DNA from: Unio delphinus
Lineage: Eukaryota; Mollusca; Bivalvia; Unionida; Unionidae
Length of the DNA stretch: 64,000 nucleotides
Assembly (NCBI GenBank): GCA_029339505.1
Contig: JAQISU010000163.1
Span: 3,550,001-3,614,000 of the forward strand
Direction: 5' to 3'
Shown: positions 39,750 to 54,294 of the stretch, piece after piece
Position numbering within the stretch: the stretch's first letter is position 1
How the letters are laid out: every line of letters begins with the position of its first letter
Notes under the pieces: generated by a model
The model's input: only the letters and a program-made list of their open reading frames with translations
Told to the model about the DNA's origin: nothing
Database searches by the model: none
Program-made: the position numbers and the translations under genes

Positions 39750-40490
39750 ATAATGTGGGAAAAAATGTAGTCCTTCAATTGTAAATATCAATAGACGCTA
39801 TGGAATTTAATGTTTACTTCATATGCGTGCAGTAAGGAGGATGTAGTTGCACTTGGAATATAGCCAAAATTATAGTATAATTTCGAAATTTTTAATGAAG
39901 CTTGAAAACCCATGACATGGCTCATGCAATTCGGATTTGCAGAACTCAGAAAGTACATTTTGAAGCAATTCAGGATGTAAAACTGGTATATTTTTGGCAT
40001 TCTTATTACCAGGTAAATAAAGCTAACTTGCATGTTATTTCAATAAACCATGTCTGGCGTCCATAGCTAGCCTAAATCCGAAACACTGTATCAGAAATTT
40101 ATGGCGGAATGTGGCAAAGCAGCTGGTAGGTGGCAGTTCAGGAAACATCTGCTTTAGTTCATTCATAAAACAAATTTAACAAAAACAAAACGTATAACGC
40201 ATACTTCAAAAATATGTACATGATTTGTTTACAAAGTAGTTCCTAATACACTTTAGGGAACACGTGAGTTCAATATGCCGATGCATGTGAGTTCAATAGC
40301 GTACAATATTGTTCGATTCTGATAATGTAGAGTTAACGGAGACAAAAATGAGCACATATTAATATGAGTTCTAGTGCGTAATTTGCCTATGCCACTGACC
40401 TTTCCAGTGGGAAGCTCTTGCATATTTGTTTCATTCTGACCCTCTCTACATGTCACTACACGGCTCTGTCTTAAAGTTATTTTTTAATGA
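39750..40490. other. Unannotated sequence
   Basis: Apart from the solitary minisatellite unit near 40367 there is nothing recognisable. Confidence 0.4.

Positions 40491-40491
<1 letters not shown>

Positions 40492-40531
<40 letters not shown>
40492..40531. repeat. (CA)n microsatellite
   Basis: About 19 CA units, next to an inverted SINE copy. Confidence 0.97.
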
Positions 40532-40534
<3 letters not shown>

Positions 40535-40554
40535 TTGTATTCATAACGGTACGA

Positions 40555-40805
40555 TGTCTGTAGTGTGGCAGTTTATAGCCATGCTAACACCGTGACATCG
40601 TGCCGCACATATGTAGCATGACGTCCCAAACAGTCATAGTATTCTGACACCAGGCCGACCAGTTCTACCACTGACCTCTTAAATGCTAAGCGCCAAGTGA
40701 GGCAGCTGTAAGTAACATTTTAAACATTCTTTAGTATGACTGATCAGGGGTTTGAACCAGTGACATTTTGCATCCGAGGCGAACGCTCTACCACGAGGCC
40801 AAAAG
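40555..40805 (-). mobile_element. SINE family A copy, inverted
   Basis: On the minus strand the head reads GGCCTCGTGGTAGAGCGTTC with a CTGGTTCAAACCCC B-box-like segment. The body (AGAGGTCAGTGGTAGAACTG, GGTCGGCCTGGTGTCAGAAT) follows and is diverged from other copies. Confidence 0.75.
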
Positions 40806-40837
40806 AGCGGTCCATCAGCAGTTTAATCTTATTTGTA

Positions 40838-41045
40838 CTGTTGTTTTTATGGAATTTAACGTCATTTTCAGCACAAGACAGTCTATAAATGGCGGCCGGT
40901 AAAACCCCCAAATAAGAATTACCAACCTATGTGAAGCTACTGGTAAGCTTTCTCACGTACCCACATTGGCCGAGCCTTATACCTGAAGCGACGAAGACAG
41001 AGGTGAGATGGCATTGATCTGTAACGTTAGACCACTCAGCCCTTC
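40838..41045 (-). mobile_element. SINE family B copy, inverted
   Basis: Same plan as the copy at 1735-1985: head near 41030-41045, body with CACATTGGCCGAG, and TGCTGAAAATGACGTTAAAT at the left end. The body is shortened relative to the other copies. Confidence 0.7.
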
Positions 41046-41260
41046 TTTTAAAATTGTAAATTGTATGAAGAGTATTGTATAAAACCATTTAAGTAATATA
41101 ATAAACCGACATACATAAAAGTGCTGTTTGCAAGAATGATCAGGCTATCAGGCTAGATCTCAACCTATGCAGTATATACTTATATCTACAAGGTATATTT
41201 AAGAACTTGATTACAGAAAAAGAAACCTCACAACATATTCGCACGATTTTTGTAGTGTTG

Positions 41261-43605
<2,345 letters not shown>

Positions 43606-43610
43606 GAAAC

Positions 43611-43690
43611 GTAAGATTGATTGATTGATTTTTAACGGCACACCAGCACATTTAGGCTATTTAGCGCCATACCATAGGTTTTATTTATGC
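43611..43690 (-). mobile_element. SINE-like 3' fragment
   Basis: TTTTTAACGGCACACCAGCA followed by TTTAGGCTATTTAGCGCCAT resembles, but is not the same as, the 3' end of SINE family B (TTTAACGCCATTTTCAGCAC with GATAGGCTATA). Short ATTG repeats flank it. Possibly a third related family. Confidence 0.4.
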
Positions 43691-43699
43691 ATGTTTAAA

Positions 43700-44100
43700 A
43701 ATACTAAAAGGTTTAATATCCACCAGCGATATAGAAAACCAAATAGTTTAAAGTAAAATGGTAAGATGTTGTTAACAGTAAAATATCAAGCTTCCCAATT
43801 AAAGGGAGATGTCAATGGTGTATGTGATCAAAAGATGTTGAAAATAAGGGGAGCTATTTACATTAGATAAAAATGCTCTAGGTGATGGCATTCAAGTTAT
43901 AGTTTAAAATAAAGATTTACTTCCTTCATAAAATCTACAATATAATTGATATGGATAGAATAAAATAGTTCTTTAATGTCCTGTATATTATAATACTTAG
44001 CACGCGTAGAAAATGAAACCAGTATACTATTTTATTATAATTCAATATTGTAACTCTTTCTGGTTTGGAAGTGGTGAGATTACAGGACTTTTCTTTTCGC
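43700..44100. other. Unannotated sequence
   Basis: Nothing recognised. Confidence 0.4.
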
Positions 44101-44106
44101 AAACTG

Positions 44107-44245
44107 TAGTCATTTGTAGTGAGACACACATTAGTCATTTGTAGTGAGACACACATTAGTCATTTGTAGTGAGACACACATTAGTCATTTTTTAGTGAGA
44201 CAAACTCTAGCCGTTTGTAGTGAGACAAACTCTAGTCGTTTGTAG
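44107..44245. repeat. 25-bp minisatellite, about 5-6 copies
   Basis: Units like TTTGTAGTGAGACACACATT, with ACAAACTCTAG variants at the right end. Confidence 0.9.
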
Positions 44246-44249
44246 TAAG

Positions 44250-45000
44250 ATAAGTCAAAAATAATTTGGCAGCACTTTTAGATCATATCAGTTACCATGG
44301 CAATGATTAAGTGGAGTCGATATGTAAATCACACTTCTTAGTCCTTGATAGTGATCTAACAACTTTATTCTCTTTTTGTATTCTAAAGACTTTCGTCTTT
44401 TAGATCTTTGTCAAGGAGATAAATAACGGAAGCTAAAACAATACCATAAGACTTTCATGTGCTCTACTTCAAGACCGTTCCATAGCTTGGAAGGTGTCAG
44501 TGACATTAATTCCATCTTCTGACAATAATCATTAATGCATGTAAAGGTTGCGTGTGATTTTAGTGCTCATTAATTTCGCTCTGAACCTAAACGCAAGCAA
44601 TTGCTTTAGAATAATGAAAAAGGTAATTGGAGGTTCGCAGCCTAGATTGTGCATAATAATTACTTTTGGGATATGCGCTTAAGCTGAAGACAGTAAATTG
44701 CGTTATAAAACCTAGTACTTGTATTTCCCGACATAGAGGAAAATTTCTTTGGCCAAAATACAATAGAACGGACAATGAACACAACACCCTCTATAACACC
44801 GCTTCATGTTTCGAACAGAAGGCACAAAACTCAGGGTGCATGTTTTCCACCAAAGTGAATATGTAGGATTATTTTTAAAAATTTAAACTATTCCTAATTA
44901 TTTGGTTATTGCACATGTCCTTATGTGTAATGACTGGATAACGTAATTAAATCTCCTTTAGTCACATCCTAAATGTACCTATATTTTTACGTGTTTCAGC
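44250..45000. other. Unannotated sequence
   Basis: Overlapping ~66-codon frames on both strands at 44587-44866 are not recognisable. No gene called. Confidence 0.35.
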
Positions 45001-45007
45001 TCTAATA

Positions 45008-45222
45008 AACAGTTGTTGTTGTAGGGTTTAACGCCATTTTTGAGCACAGGATAGGGCTATACATGGTGGCCAGCATTAATGGTGGGGGAAGAACCCGGAG
45101 AAAACCCACAGAAAGAACCGCCGATCCACATTGACCGAATCTGAGAACCCAGGAAGCACAGGTGAGATGACAGTGATTAGTAACGGATAGCGCTTTAGAC
45201 CACTCGTCCACTCGAGGTCCCT
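45008..45222 (-). mobile_element. SINE family B copy, inverted
   Basis: GTTGTTGTAGGGTTTAACGC at the left is the reversed tail and 3' end. ACCCGGAGAAAACCCAC and GCGCTTTAGACCACTCG mark the body and the reversed type II tRNA-like head. The best-preserved inverted copy in the window. Confidence 0.8.
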
Positions 45223-45229
45223 CTAATAA

Positions 45230-46740
45230 ATAGTAACATAGAAAGATTCAAAACCACAGCCTATGTAAAAATTAACAAATAATGTATTTCCTTGGAAAAT
45301 AAAAATGTAAAAATGTGAAGAAAAAGAGCAGCTTGGTTTTAAGAATCAAATCCAAAACTAATCCAAGAATAATGACTCTATTTTAAATGTCCAAGTAATG
45401 AAATGTTCTAATGAAATAGAGTTCCAGTCACGACGAAAACCTATGATGGATGGCGATGACGCATGCTAGAAGCGTTATAGGGGGCGCTCACCAGATATTA
45501 TGTACTTATGAGAAACCAATGTTCTTTAAAGTGACGTTTTTTTGCATTTGAATCATGCACAGTGGAGATAATGTTCTCATGCCTCTGTGCTACTTTGATG
45601 TAATGTGGCTGTCGTTTCTTTGGATATTGTACTTATGAACATTGTTCATGATCTAAGCACACTACTAACTGAAATGGATGGCCCGTTGTGGTAAAGTTCA
45701 ACCTGAATTAGTCTAAATTACACTAATTTTAACACCCATTAAAAGAGGGAAAATGCATTTGTGCAACTAGACAAGACAGATTCTGAAAGTGCAATGGGTG
45801 AGCTACCACATATATAAATTGTATTTTTAAAACATTATAGGCTCTGTTTTTACATCCGAAGTCCAGAAAGTGAAAATGACAAAGGGAAGCTAGCTGTTTT
45901 TGAAAGTTGCACATCTGGAGTAAGGCCAAGCTGTATACTCTATAACTCGTATTAAACCCATTAATACACCAACATGAAGGAAATTAAAGGTTCTTTTAAC
46001 AATACCTTAGATATAAAAGGTATTTTTGAAAAAGAAAGTTACAACCAGTGAGGACATCTGGGGGAAATTCTTTATCCATAAATTCTAATCATATGCAAAA
46101 TACGAAACTATAGAACGCTACCATAGTACTGATGTTAAAATGTCTTCTAGAATCACAAGAAATAACCCCCCCCCCCCAGTGTTTGACTTGGAATCAATAT
46201 TCAGGAAGTGCCTTTGTCCAAGAAATATGTATGGGCACTCAAATATTTCCAGAGAAACGAGATACTCTTTTAAATCCAAATAATCTGAATTCTTTTTTCA
46301 AATAACTCAACTTGTCACAACAGAAGAAAACTACTTGACATCAAATGTTTTAAGCCCAGACTGCTCAATCTCTCTCTCTAAACATCATTTATTACATTTA
46401 AACTTGGCGCCATTACGGGAAAAACTTATATGCAACATGTAGGGTCACGTTTACATGAACTACTCCCAATATGACCCTGACAAACGCCGATCATTTTACT
46501 CTAAGAATACAATTGAAGACACGTTGTTTACTTGACTGTTTCTAATTTTCATTTAAATTCAGGAACTAGGCCAGCCTTACGAAAAGAGTCAGGTCAAATT
46601 GATTTTCTGAGACAATGTTCCAAATCATGTAAATAAGATTGCATTATAACAGCAAGTAATGGAATAAAATAAATATGAAATGAAAGGCAAACAATTAAAT
46701 TAAAATAAATATAAATTATATCAGACATTCGTAACAACAG
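45230..46740. other. Unannotated sequence
   Basis: No gene recognised. A C9 homopolymer at about 46167-46178 is the only oddity. Confidence 0.4.
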
Positions 46741-46743
46741 GCA

Positions 46744-46934
<191 letters not shown>

Positions 46935-46967
46935 AATATAAACCACACATAATGGAGTGTTCTACAA

Positions 46968-47190
46968 TGGCCTATTGGTTCGAGTAGTCTTCACCTTGGA
47001 TGCAGGGGTAGTGGGCTAGAAACCCGACCGAGTCATATCAAGAGACTTATACAAATGCTTCTTTCAGCGCTCAACATTAGGAGGCTATTTAGTTTTGGTC
47101 GACCAGATGTCACGATCATATGACTGGGTCGGACATGATGCTAGAATGGTTAGTTATGTTAAAAGTCTAGATCAGACACACGCATAGAAA
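46968..47190 (+). mobile_element. SINE family A copy, diverged
   Basis: Eroded tRNA-like head (GGCCTATTGGTTCGAGTAGT, AGAAACCCGACCGAGTCAT) followed by AGCGCTCAACATTAGGAGGC and CATATGACTGGGTCGGACAT, matching the 48.2-kb copy at many positions. Confidence 0.65.
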
Positions 47191-47364
47191 GCATTTTAAC
47201 ACTAGATAAGAGCAAAATTAGGCAAGTACAGTATGCATGGCTGAATTGAAGAGGTAAACGTTGTGTTGACGTGCTATTATAGCTATTATAATCCCTGACA
47301 ATGACATGAAACTAGATTTCTGCTATTCTTTCGCATTTAAAGGTACCACCAGAAATACAGCCGT

Positions 47365-47630
47365 ATTATCCATAAGGCTGACTTGGCTGAAGCCTAGGGG
47401 CCCACCAAGAGCACATTTAATCATTTTTTTGGTTAGTTTGTATTAATTAAAAGAGCGCAAAATTCGCAGGTGCATGTCGAAGGGCCCAAAGAAGCTCGAA
47501 GCCCTGAAATTTGCGAGCGGATGTCGAAGGGCCCAAAGAAGCTCGAAGCCTAGGGGCCCTGAAATTTGCGAGCGGATGTCGAGGGGCTCGAAGCCTAGGG
47601 GCCCTGCCATCGGTTAATACAGCACTTGGT
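47365..47630. mobile_element. Putative MITE with an internal tandem duplication
   Basis: Imperfect terminal inversion (GTATTATCCATAAGG at the left; GTATTAACCGATGG when the right end is reversed) surrounds three partial copies of a ~65-bp unit containing GAAGCCTAGGGGCCCTGAAA and TTTGCGAGCGGATGTCGA(A/G)G. The GC-rich GGGGCCC style recalls the two hAT-like MITEs, but no clear target duplication was found. Confidence 0.4.
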
Positions 47631-47639
47631 GCAACTAGG

Positions 47640-48225
47640 TCTTCTATCTCAGGCAGTACTACCATCACTAACAAGATATCATAATATCAGAAACAGAAAG
47701 AAGTACGAGAAGCTTTCCTACAACTCCAAAATAAGAAAATACGTTGCAGCTTAGTAAGAACAAGAAACGAGAAACCAACACGAAGTATGAAAAGTGTTTA
47801 GCATTTAATTTAATAAAGAAAGTGAAAACAGAACTGTCAATGTGAACACGACATTTAGGCAGAGATAACACAAGTAAGAACCCCATGGGAACACGATCTT
47901 CACAATCAAATACTTTTAAACCTTCTATGACGTCGACCCCAACAGTTAAGACACCATCGGCCACAACTACTACCACGATAACACCTGTAGCAAATTGGAC
48001 GTATAAAATAATTGAAATTAGTTGAAGATGGAATCCATCTCATTGTTTTGAGAGACACAAAATGTAACTAGTTTTGTCTCGAAAGTGTTTGTTATGAGTC
48101 TTTCCTTAAGTCTTGTTGATAGTGTATCTTCGAATCAGTCTGTAATTCTCCCGCTAGAAGTGTGATTTTATTATGCCGCCCCATCTATACAGATTCAACG
48201 TACAACTGAGTGACAGTACCACGTT
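47640..48225. other. Unannotated sequence
   Basis: A 102-codon reverse frame at 47976-47668 is unrecognised. On the plus strand a Thr-rich fragment (TVKTPSATTTTTITP) reads protein-like for about 40 codons. Neither is supported as a gene. Confidence 0.3.
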
Positions 48226-48231
48226 AAGTAG

Positions 48232-48545
48232 AGATTGGCCTAGTGGTTAGAGCGTCCGCCCCGGAAGCGGGAGGTCGTCGGTTCGATCCCCGGCCGAGTC
48301 ATACCAAAGACTTAAAAAAATGGTACTAACAGCTGCCTCGCTTGACGCTCAGCATTAAGAGGTTAGTGTTAGGACTGGTCGGCCTGGTGTCAGGATAATG
48401 TGACTGGGTGAGACATCATGCTACATGTCTGCGGCATGATGTCTCAGTGCTAGACATCACTATAAACTGCCTCACTGCAGACATCGTAGCGATATGACTG
48501 AAAAATTGTTAAAGCTACGTTAAAAATCCTAATCAAACAAACAAA
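48232..48545 (+). mobile_element. SINE family A, full-length reference copy
   Basis: The tRNA-like head (TGGCCTAGTGGTTAGAGCGT as A box, GGTTCGATCCCCGGCC as B box) is followed by a ~240-bp body with GGACTGGTCGGCCTGGTGTC, AATGTGACTGGGTGAGACAT, a repeated ACATCATGCTACATG/GGCATGATGTCTC segment and CATCGTAGCGATATGACTG. It ends in GTTAAAAATCCTAATCAAAC. RNA polymerase III boxes are recognisable. Anticodon and T stems do not pair well, so it is a retroposon and not a tRNA gene. It serves as the model for the five other copies. Confidence 0.85.
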
Positions 48546-48549
48546 AGAG

Positions 48550-50690
48550 ATTGCGTATATAGGATGAAACATCAATTGCCTGACGTCATATTACTATTAC
48601 AGCAGACATAGAGTATATAACACAAAGCAAGGACGACGTTTCGTGTCACCGACCCATTGCCGATAAGTGTTGAAAGCAATGAAATTGGGGAGAAAATGAT
48701 TAATCAATGTTCAAAACCATCTACCGACTCTCCAAGACCGAGAGAGTGTAATTCGTCCAAGAAAGAAAATCATTAGGGTGCTCTTGAAGAGAATTGTAAA
48801 AGTCCACCTACCAGACTTTCCCATACCTTGGATCTACAGCCAACACTTAATCGGTCATGTTTAATTAGTTCAGGTCCCAAGTCCCCATAGATAAAGGACC
48901 TGAAAAGATATTTCGTGACACCAGTCCTCTTTCTAAACTTGCTTAGTGGGATTTACAACTCGTTATGTGAACTGTCATCAATCATCAATTGATTGCTCGT
49001 ATAATATTTCAACATACGAAAGAAAAAACATGAAGCCGAATTTTCAAACGTCAACATGAAAGCAGAGAAGATCACTCGCATGAAAGTGCGAAATGCACTT
49101 TGAACGATTCGACGAGTTATGTGGATATGTCTTTGAACAAAATTTCTATAATATCTGGCAACAATGGCTTACTTTCTCACTATTTTAGTACGGACGACTA
49201 TCCTTACGTCGTTCTTAATTTGCACGAAACCCACCACTATACCCTCTATGGTATGTGAACAGATCAACGCAAAACCTACATAGCCTGGTACTGAGACCAT
49301 TCATTTGACCCTTTTGTTTTTTCAAGTCGAGGTTCTGATGTGATGTCGGTTTGATGTTGACATTCTGTGACATTGTTGTTGAAAAATCAGTAAATACTTC
49401 TCGAGTACTTGGTATCGATTCCTTCAAATGAGCTCCAGTTATTCCCAAAGCTTGTGAATTAGTGAACCAAGAAAAGTTCATGCCCAAGAACAAATCTAGT
49501 TATTTTACCACCTCTAACGTATGTATTCATATGCAACGCACACCCTCTTTCATACGCATGTCTTCATATCGTGTACTCAATTCACCGATGTTTCGTCTGT
49601 TATCCTGAAAGTGAACTCGAATATTTTTCGCCAGAAAAGCATATACTTCCACCAACGATCTTGAACCATTCCGAGTTACCTTACTAAAAACAGATGCTAA
49701 AACGTGCAATCAGCACAAATCTTCACAATGACCAATAATGTTACTTGATAGGAACGCGGATGAGTCTCGGGTTGTTGCATACCATAGATCATTGATATGA
49801 TTTGTTTTAAGTTAACCAAATCTGACACATTCCTATAAAAGTAGCACGCCAACTTGCTTCAAGTAATTTGTTCAGGTTATGACAGCAAGGCTCAGAAACT
49901 GAAACAAGAAGCGAGCGTCTCATCCCTCCAGGTACAAAAAGAAAAATAATAATTTTTTGTATCAATAGCACCGATGGAGGGAGGAAGGCACGAGTTTGTT
50001 AAAGTGATGCAGACGTCTTGATAGGAAAAAGTAGTACCAGTCCAATATTTACCAAATAGTTTGTGGGTTCAAACAAACATTAATTTACGTTTTGATTTTG
50101 GTGAATTACAAAAACGTTATGGAGTTTGTTCCACATACAAATGTGGTAATGCTAACATTGCTACATTCGTACTCAAGACAGAACACATGGGCGATGGATT
50201 CCGATCCTATTAATTTTAACATTTCTACCTCCGACTGCATCGGTATCACATTGTATCCCAGATGTACCCTTGCTTTTGGCCCGGAAGATGTGGTATTCGC
50301 AGATAACGATAATTTCAACCAGCGTTGATCAAGCAGATTTCTCAGAAACAGAGATGTTAATTAATCAATGCCACATGAAGTGTTTCTTGGTTTGTCTTTC
50401 GTCTGTTGCTTTGTCTTCCACATAATACTTAAACAATTTCACCATTCGGCCTTGCTATGTATGACAATATTTAAGCATAGTAGTATTTTTGTGTGTAAAG
50501 AGTGTAAGCATTCCTACACTTTTACCTCTGTAACCCCGTTCTAAATCAATAAGGGTTTATGAGTTGTATAGTGGTTGTGTGTAGTTGTGTGAACTTTGCA
50601 GATATTATTGTAACATACAGCGATTTTTGCAGTAGACGTATGCGTCTTTACTGAAGGTTTAAATTGTGGCATGTCTATGCTGCTTACTAG
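48550..50690. other. Unannotated sequence with some protein-like frames
   Basis: Plus frame 50092-50328 (78 codons; contains DSDPINFNISTSDCIGITLY) and its reverse-strand shadow both read protein-like. Reverse frames 49709-49527 (contains GELSTRYEDMRMKEG) and 49493-49215 are similar. None shows a domain, splice-site pair or promoter I could defend. They may be exons or relics of an unknown gene. Confidence 0.25.
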
Positions 50691-50694
50691 AGCG

Positions 50695-50776
50695 ATATAT
50701 GGGCTATCAATACTACTACGGGCTATCATTACTACTACGGGCTATCATTAGTACTACGGGCTATCATTACTACTAC
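50695..50776. repeat. 19-bp tandem repeat, 4 copies
   Basis: Units of GGGCTATCATTACTACTAC with minor variants. Confidence 0.93.
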
Positions 50777-51163
50777 GCATGGTACTCTGAACAGGATAAA
50801 TAACTTGCAAATCAACTATCCATTGCACCTTAACAATTCAGAAGTTTTTAGGACTATATATGTCATTATTCCAGGGAACAACCGTAGAAGCAGTGTTTCA
50901 ATTCATCCCATCTCGTTTCTTGACTGTTGAAATCAATTAAATCTTGCTTATGATTAATTTCATTTTTGAATCCGGATTGGTCAGTTGAAAATTGGAAAAA
51001 ACACATCGGGCTCATATGCATCCGTACCTGTCATGTAACGTAAAAAAAATCTCTTTATATTTTCAGATCAAATAATTCGCTTCTATTCCGTTTCCCAGTA
51101 TCATGTTATAAAATTCGTAGGAGAGAAGGGGCATCAATGATAAACAATAATAATAGCAATAAT

Positions 51164-51215
51164 TAATTATACATTAATAATAATAATAATAATAATATAA
51201 TAATAATAATAATAA
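51164..51215. repeat. (AAT)n microsatellite
   Basis: About 14 AAT units with one short interruption. The surrounding 50780-51520 holds nothing else recognised. Confidence 0.95.
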
Positions 51216-51521
51216 TAAACATAATGAAAGCAGGACAGAACATATACATTTTGCATGTCTTTATACGACACCTATTGACTGTAAAGGGAAACAGAAGTAT
51301 TTGAAGTGTGTAACAACACGGGAGCATTTCAAAAACTTGTGCTACGACTCTGTTGTTATGAACTAAGTAACAGAATGAAGCGAACCCAACAAGTTTGTAA
51401 AACGTAACAAATAATTTAATTATCAATGTTATAATTTCTACTAAGATAATCACTACAATTTACAGGCATGAATAACAAGCTTTTGAGGATTTGATTTGAA
51501 TGGCCATATCTACAATCTCCT

Positions 51522-51775
51522 TGGCGGCCCCGAGTGACCTTATGGTCTAAAGTGCCCACCATTACGGATAAATGCCACCTCAGCTCTGTCCAAGTGCATT
51601 CTTGACTTCGGCCATTGTGGGTATGTGAGTAAGCTTGACAGTTGTTTCTCCGAGGTCGGTGGTAGTTTTCGAGATTTTCCCGGCTTCTTCCCCTTTACCA
51701 TTTATACTGACCGCCAAGTATTTGCCTATCTTGTGCTGAAAATGGCGTTAAACGCAACAACAACAACATCAACAA
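51522..51775 (+). mobile_element. SINE family B copy, forward
   Basis: Head CCCCGAGTGACCTTATGGTC with CTAAAGTGCCCACC, body TGGGTATGTGAGTAAGCTTG, 3' end TTGTGCTGAAAATGGCGTTA, and a CAACAACAACA tail that shows the insertion direction. Confidence 0.75.
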
Positions 51776-52304
51776 CAATTATCTCCCTGACATAAATCAG
51801 TAATGAATGAGTGTCAAATCTGATAGCTGCGTGGTATGCAAGAGAGATAGCAGTGTTGCATTCAAAGCAGCAACACTTCTTGTCGACACGAAATATACTG
51901 TCAAAAACGAACGAAAGGCCAGTATATTACTGATGCGATAATATGACTGTCGAATGCACGTATTGCACTGCAACAGGTGAAAAAAAAGATCGAAATGTAC
52001 ACTCATATACCTTCCACTATTTCACTCTGTTATATTACCAATACTAAATAGAACTTCACACATGTTTCCTGAATCTGCAAGTTGTATATTCCTGTGTTTT
52101 AAACAAAACCCGTTATTTTAGGATTCAGAAATGTTCGACAATTACACCAAAGCGTTATTGTTGTGTTATGCAGCACTTGAGAACATGTTTAAGTTTCACA
52201 TATGCTTTTTGTTTCACAAAGTGAATGTCAAACAACTATTAAGAAGGCTTTTATCCATTGCTCCATGTAAACAGCTGCGGTTTGATGCTTTTTGATGGCA
52301 ACAA

Positions 52305-52795
52305 AAGTACGTAATATAATGCCTAGCAATATCAGTAGGTCATTTAGTACCTAGCAATATTAGTAGGTTATTTAGTACCTATCAATATTAGTAGGTTATT
52401 TAGTAACCTAGCAATATTAGTAGGTTATTTAATATCTAGCAATAACAGTATGTTTTTTAGTCTCTAAGCAATATCAGTAGGTTATTTAGTACCTAGGAAT
52501 AGCATCAGATTTTTTTAGTATCTCGACAATAGCTGTATGTTAGTTAGTACTTATCAATAGCAGTATGTTATTTAGTACCTAGTAATATCAGTAGGTTATT
52601 TAGTATCTCTTCAATAGCTGTATGTTAGTTAGTCCTTATCAATAGCAGTATGTTATTTAGTACCTAGTAATATCAGTAGGTTATTTAATATCTCTTCAAT
52701 AGCTGTATGTTATTTAGTTACCTAACAATATCAGTAGATTATTTTGTATCTCGTCAATAGCAGTATGTTATCTAGTACCTAGGAATAGCAGAACA
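52305..52795. repeat. About 30-bp degenerate minisatellite, about 16 copies
   Basis: Units like CCTAGCAATATTAGTAGGTT with ATTTAGTA joints. TCTTCAATAGCTGTATGTTA variants form a second interspersed unit type in the right half. Confidence 0.85.
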
Positions 52796-52903
52796 TTATA
52801 TTGACAAATGACATTCCACGGTAGGCGACCAGGGTGAATATGGTGGTACGATTCTGACCTGTACCCTTTCGTCGCGAGACCGGCGTGCTAACTCCTGCTC
52901 CAC

Positions 52904-53005
<102 letters not shown>

Positions 53006-53009
53006 AAGA

Positions 53010-53990
53010 CAGACATTGAAACAGAGATAGTAAAGGGAGTTGAAATAAGCATTGCGAAATTGGTTTCTGCAAATGATAGGTATTAATATAAAAGTTTCGT
53101 AGAGATTGGCGGCTTTTTGTGGGGAGGTGTTGTAATTATAGAGAAAGTGATTTGCCTCAATTCTTCTTTTTCTAGTTTATTACAGTTAGTGTGTCTCATT
53201 AAAAAACGATGTGTAATGTCGTGTTGTAAAACGAATTATTTATTTTTATTCTCTTTCTCTATTTCGATATTTATCATTTTTAAGAGCTTTCTTCTTCTTC
53301 TTTATTACGTTAAGCTTTGTAAAATTAGTATACATGTGGTTTTGGTCACACAACTAGCGTTAATATTTAACTGTTTTATACTTATATTTCACAACGCCGC
53401 ATAACACTTTTAAAAAATGTTGAATTTCTGGTTATAATTTTTTTTTCGCAAGTTTTAAATATTAATAGACATTGCAGTCCTCGATAAATTCTGTATAATT
53501 TGTTATTGTTTCATTTGTAAAAAATATTATATAGTTTTTATTTAAGAATAACATTTTATACAAGTTCTTAAAATTGTTGTATAAGATATACATTCTGGTG
53601 AAATTTCATTCTGATCTTTGGTAAATTCAGTATTAATTTAGAAATTTCATCAAGACCTTTAGTCTCGACCATGCTTTTAAAGTTGACTGGACTTTTATTT
53701 TACTCTGTGATAAAGTCCGTACGAATTTCTGAATTTGTGTACTACCTTTAGGTCAGACCAACATTTTTACAACAATACGTTTGTCTCTAAAGATTATGAC
53801 AGTTTGAATGCTTAGTATTGCTTTTGGTCTAGATAATTATAATCTAACGCTCCGGCTTTGTTCTGGTCTCAGCTAAAGGCCGTGGCTATTTAGGACGTTG
53901 AGTACTATATATTTATTTTAGTATTCTTCTGAGATGATGAAACTATGTTTAAGATCGATACATTTGGACATTAAACACGGTGTGTTGATG
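53010..53990. other. Unannotated AT-rich sequence
   Basis: A hydrophobic 95-codon frame at 53117-53404 lacks domain and context. It reflects T-rich composition and is not called. Confidence 0.4.
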
Positions 53991-53994
53991 GTAT

Positions 53995-54290
53995 AGTATG
54001 AGGTATTCGATATTAGTGCATAACCTGGTATTAGTCACTAGAAACGGTGTGTTGATGGCATAATGCGGGATGGTTAAATGCAGCAGACGAGTGATGTCGA
54101 TCGGTACACACGGGGTTTGGGATGACATCAGATGTTATACACAGTGTTGATGGTGTAGTGTGGAGTGCAGGATAGTAGATAATGGTATTGGTCACTACAC
54201 ATGGTGTGCTGTTAGGAAAGTAGCAGATGTTGGGTAGTAGATTACAGGACATTGGTCAATACGCTCTGTGTGTTCATGGTATAATATGGC
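53995..54290. repeat. Degenerate tandem repeat, period about 60-70 bp
   Basis: Diverged units share GTGTGTTGATGG(C/T)ATA and TAGTAGAT(A/T)A phrases, about four copies. Confidence 0.55.
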
Positions 54291-54294
54291 GTGT

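Noticed and set aside
48232..48305. tRNA gene
   Set aside because: A and B boxes are present but stems are mispaired, and the same head is followed by one conserved body in several copies, so it is a SINE.
50092..50328. 78-codon plus frame that reads protein-like
   Set aside because: The opposite strand is open over the same span, and no domain, splice pair or promoter supports it; kept only as a note in the block entry.
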